Positions 62,275 through 64,000 of a DNA stretch of 64,000 bases are shown in pieces. Positions within the stretch are counted from its first letter, which is position 1, and each line of letters begins with the position of its first letter. The translations under genes were made by a program, and so were the position numbers. The notes beneath the pieces were generated by a model. The model was given only the letters and a program-made list of their open reading frames with translations, had not been told where the DNA came from and made no database searches. The stretch comes from Arabidopsis thaliana (lineage: Eukaryota; Streptophyta; Magnoliopsida; Brassicales; Brassicaceae): NCBI RefSeq assembly GCF_000001735.4, contig NC_003076.8, forward strand, positions 26,353,835 to 26,417,834, written 5' to 3'.

Positions 62275-63104
62275 CTTGTGTGATAAAAAGCAGCAACAAA
62301 AAACTTCTCTCTCTTCTCTCCGAAAAATCTTTTAGAGAGAGAAGGTTGATAAAACTTCTTGCCGTCCGGAGGTTTTTCCGGTTTACATGTCCCGAGTATG
62401 CGGGCTTATCATCTGGCAGCTCCTCACTCCTTTAGTGATGTTGGCCAGCTCTCGTCCGGTATTGATGGCTTTCAAAGCAGCGATGGCCGGCTTCGTATCG
62501 GCTTCTTTGCCGTTTGCTTCTTCATGTTTACTGTTTTTGTTTCCTGTGCGGTTTCTCCTATAGTTTGCTCTGTTGGATCTGCCGCTTCATCTTTGTCTTA
62601 AACTCAAGACGGTTCATGGTTTCGATTATGCCTTTGTTTGGTGATTATAGCTTCTTTTCCTATGCTGATGTTAATTGCCTTTTCGTCGCTGGTTCTATGG
62701 TTTTTAGAGTTTCAATATGGTAGACCATCAGTTATGGACTCTTCAATTTAATCAATTTATCTTTACCCAAGTTTGCTGGAATTTATAGCAACTAGTTAAA
62801 ATTGGTTAATTGATGTTTGTCCTTTTTTACCCGGTGAGCAAAAACAAAATTTCATTGTTAGGATAAGTTTTCCGGCGATGATCAATTGACCGGAGTTGAG
62901 CTCTTTGTGCGATGGAGGTTGGTGGGATAACACGTGTCCTCATACGTATCGTTAGACACGTCCTTTGAAGCATATCTTCTTCTTTGGTTTTTTGCTTGGG
63001 CTTCTTTGTAAGCTTTTGTTGTAATTGGACTGGCTTGTTGGGCTTGTAAAAGTTTATCAATAATAAAACAGTTGAGACAAAAAAAAAAAAGATAGTTAAC
63101 ACTT
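62263..63104 (+). mobile_element. Poly(A)-tailed retroposon with 15-bp target-site duplication
   Basis: The 15-mer AGATAGTTAACACTT occurs at 62263-62277 and again at 63090-63104. Between them lies a ~0.81-kb body that starts with a CT-rich leader (CTTCTCTCTCTTCTCTCCG), has an AATAAAA signal at its end and finishes in A12 (63079-63090) directly abutting the second copy. A 15-bp TSD with a 3' poly(A) tail is the hallmark of LINE-machinery retrotransposition. No long ORF is present (best ~80 codons, weak character), so it is non-autonomous. Size, CT-rich 5' end and lack of coding capacity recall the Arabidopsis Sadhu retroposons, or a deleted LINE; this naming is inference. Confidence 0.85.
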
Positions 63105-63590
63105 AGTTGGTGCCGAAACAAACAAAAAGCATGAAATTCAAACAAAAACGCGTACACAAGGAACACCGACCAAATGTGCAAAACTGGTGGTCCTGTCGTA
63201 ATATCTCCAAAGGTTTGACATCTTCTTCCGACACTTTAGATGCTATTCAGTATTCACCTCATCTCAAGTTTAAATATCATGAACTCCTTTTTACTCCTCT
63301 ACCTCAAGGTACATCAAACCAATCCATTCACAGACTGTTATAAATAATATATATATATATATATATGTATTACTTTTTATTTATTTTCAGATATTTTCTT
63401 TAAGAATGGATCAAGTTGTGATAAATATCCAAAATCGATGGATAAGACTAACAGCAAACCAAATTTAAGGAAGTGAGACAGTGGACCCACTCCGACTCCG
63501 AGGTTCCAATGCCCTAATCATCACCTTTACCTCCATCTCCTTTTCTCAGGTTCTCATAAGTGAGTGTACTTCAAGCTGAAATTGAAAGGA
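63105..63590. other. Intergenic: right flank of the mobile-element block and AKRP 3' flank
   Basis: The left part continues the host sequence beyond the retroposon (starting AGTTGGTGCC). An open stretch to 63343 could encode ~79 aa but has no recognisable domain. An (AT)10 run lies at 63347-63366. The rest is AKRP 3' flank. Confidence 0.4.
63347..63366. repeat. (AT)10 microsatellite
   Basis: Twenty bases of perfect AT alternation. It is a simple-sequence repeat in the AKRP 3' flank and likely length-polymorphic. Confidence 0.9.
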
Positions 63591-64000
63591 CTATTCAATA
63601 TCTTCATCTGTTGTTACCAATCTCTTCTTGTGTCTGCTAAGTGGAAACTCTTTCAACAGCTTCATCACCTCATACGTCCTTATCTCTCTTCCAAGGTAGA
63701 GGCAAAGCCCAAGCGGAGTTAACCCATCCTGGTATAGTCAAATATGGTATCATCAGTTAATGCTTTCAAAACCAGATATGGGAATATACGCGGGAACTTG
63801 CCTTGTTCTTCACTTCTATGTCCGCCCCTTTTATCAAAAGAAGCTTTACAATGTCGCTTCTTCTGGCCTGTACTGCAACGTGCAGTGGAGTCCACCCGTC
63901 CTGAAAACCCAGTGCCAAATTGTCAACCACCTGATCAACAATGATGTTGTCTTACAATGAATGCTTGACATCATCCTACCCTGTCCTGAGCGTTTATATC
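63591..64000 (-). CDS. AKRP: Ankyrin repeat protein AKRP, C-terminal exons (partial)
   Basis: Three exon pieces are visible in transcript order: 64000-63980 (continues beyond the right edge), 63900-63802 and 63728-63591, ending TTDEDIE then stop. They encode ankyrin repeats: [33 protein letters not shown], then [20 protein letters not shown] basic C-terminal tail ([11 protein letters not shown]) closes the protein. AKRP is a chloroplast-targeted ankyrin protein essential for embryo and plastid development (family knowledge and synteny). The intron 63729-63801 must use a GC donor. Only about 86 C-terminal residues lie in the window. Confidence 0.9.
63729..63801 (-). other. GC-AG intron in AKRP
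   Basis: AAG/GCAAGT, an exact GC-donor consensus, joins VKNK to DGLTPLG, the expected ankyrin start. The GT four bases further on would leave an extra base and shift frame into a stop. The intron is 73 nt, with acceptor ATACCAG. Confidence 0.88.

Noticed and set aside
62359-62601. 80-codon ORF inside the retroposon
   Set aside because: Weak coding character, no domain, and overlapping open frames; the element is better viewed as noncoding.
61171-63120. Alternative boundaries for the older LTR-like element (TGTTCAAACC at 61176 to GCCGAAACA at 63120)
   Set aside because: Ends are TG/CA-like, but the 5-bp flanks (TCCTT and AACAA) do not match and the inverted repeat is shorter than for the 61139-62274 interpretation.
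1-64000. CRISPR arrays, bacterial operons, rRNA or tRNA genes
   Set aside because: None seen; the window is plant nuclear DNA, and the only regular arrays are the promoter minisatellite and microsatellites.

Overview
This is a plant nuclear window and almost certainly Arabidopsis thaliana, from the distal long arm of chromosome 5 (or an extremely close relative or accession). The evidence is intron-rich genes with short GT-AG introns, AT-rich intergenic DNA, TGGGCC/site II and telo-box promoter motifs, and a gene order I recognise from memory as the At5g65890-At5g66055 block. When I spliced the genes by hand, the lengths agreed with my recollection of several products: ACR1 477 aa, RH27 633 aa, ZWICHEL/KCBP 1260 aa, MLO10 569 aa, SAC6 593 aa, GRIP 788 aa and STR16 120 aa. 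That identification is recall plus internal consistency, not a database search.

Layout, left to right: ACR1 (+, ACT-domain); RH27 (+, DEAD-box helicase); BSD-domain protein (-); PUB31 (-, U-box/ARM E3); a 3.4 kb gene-poor stretch; a small plant-specific protein (+); ZWI/KCBP (-, calmodulin-binding kinesin-14); CHY1 (-, peroxisomal 3-hydroxyisobutyryl-CoA hydrolase); a small Arg-rich ORF (+, tentative); TRAPPC11 (+); an AAGAB/p34-like GTPase (+); MLO10 (-); PILS7 (+, auxin transport-like carrier); AVT3A (+, vacuolar amino-acid transporter); an Ala-rich AT-hook-like protein (-); a THEP1-type NTPase (-); an hnRNP H/F-like qRRM protein (+); SAC6 (-, phosphoinositide phosphatase); GRIP (-, Golgi tether); STR16 (+, rhodanese); a DUF151/bifunctional-nuclease-like protein (-); a 3 kb region of nested mobile-element relics; and the C-terminal exons of AKRP (-), cut by the right edge.

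These are independent housekeeping and developmental genes. I see no operon-like or cluster logic, although several act in membrane trafficking (TRAPPC11, AAGAB-like, GRIP, SAC6). I resolved 143 coding introns: 139 are GT-AG, three are GC-AG (CHY1, SAC6, AKRP) and one is a textbook AT-AC U12-type intron (SAC6). The most notable non-genic structures are in the right-hand accessory region. There is a 434-bp solo LTR with a perfect 5-bp target duplication (TAGAT), and an 0.8-kb poly(A)-tailed retroposon with a 15-bp target duplication. Both sit in older LTR-like DNA. There is also a four-copy 31-bp minisatellite carrying site II motifs in the divergent NTPase/qRRM promoter. I found no wholly new biological system; the strongest leads are the splicing oddities of SAC6 and the nested insertions.
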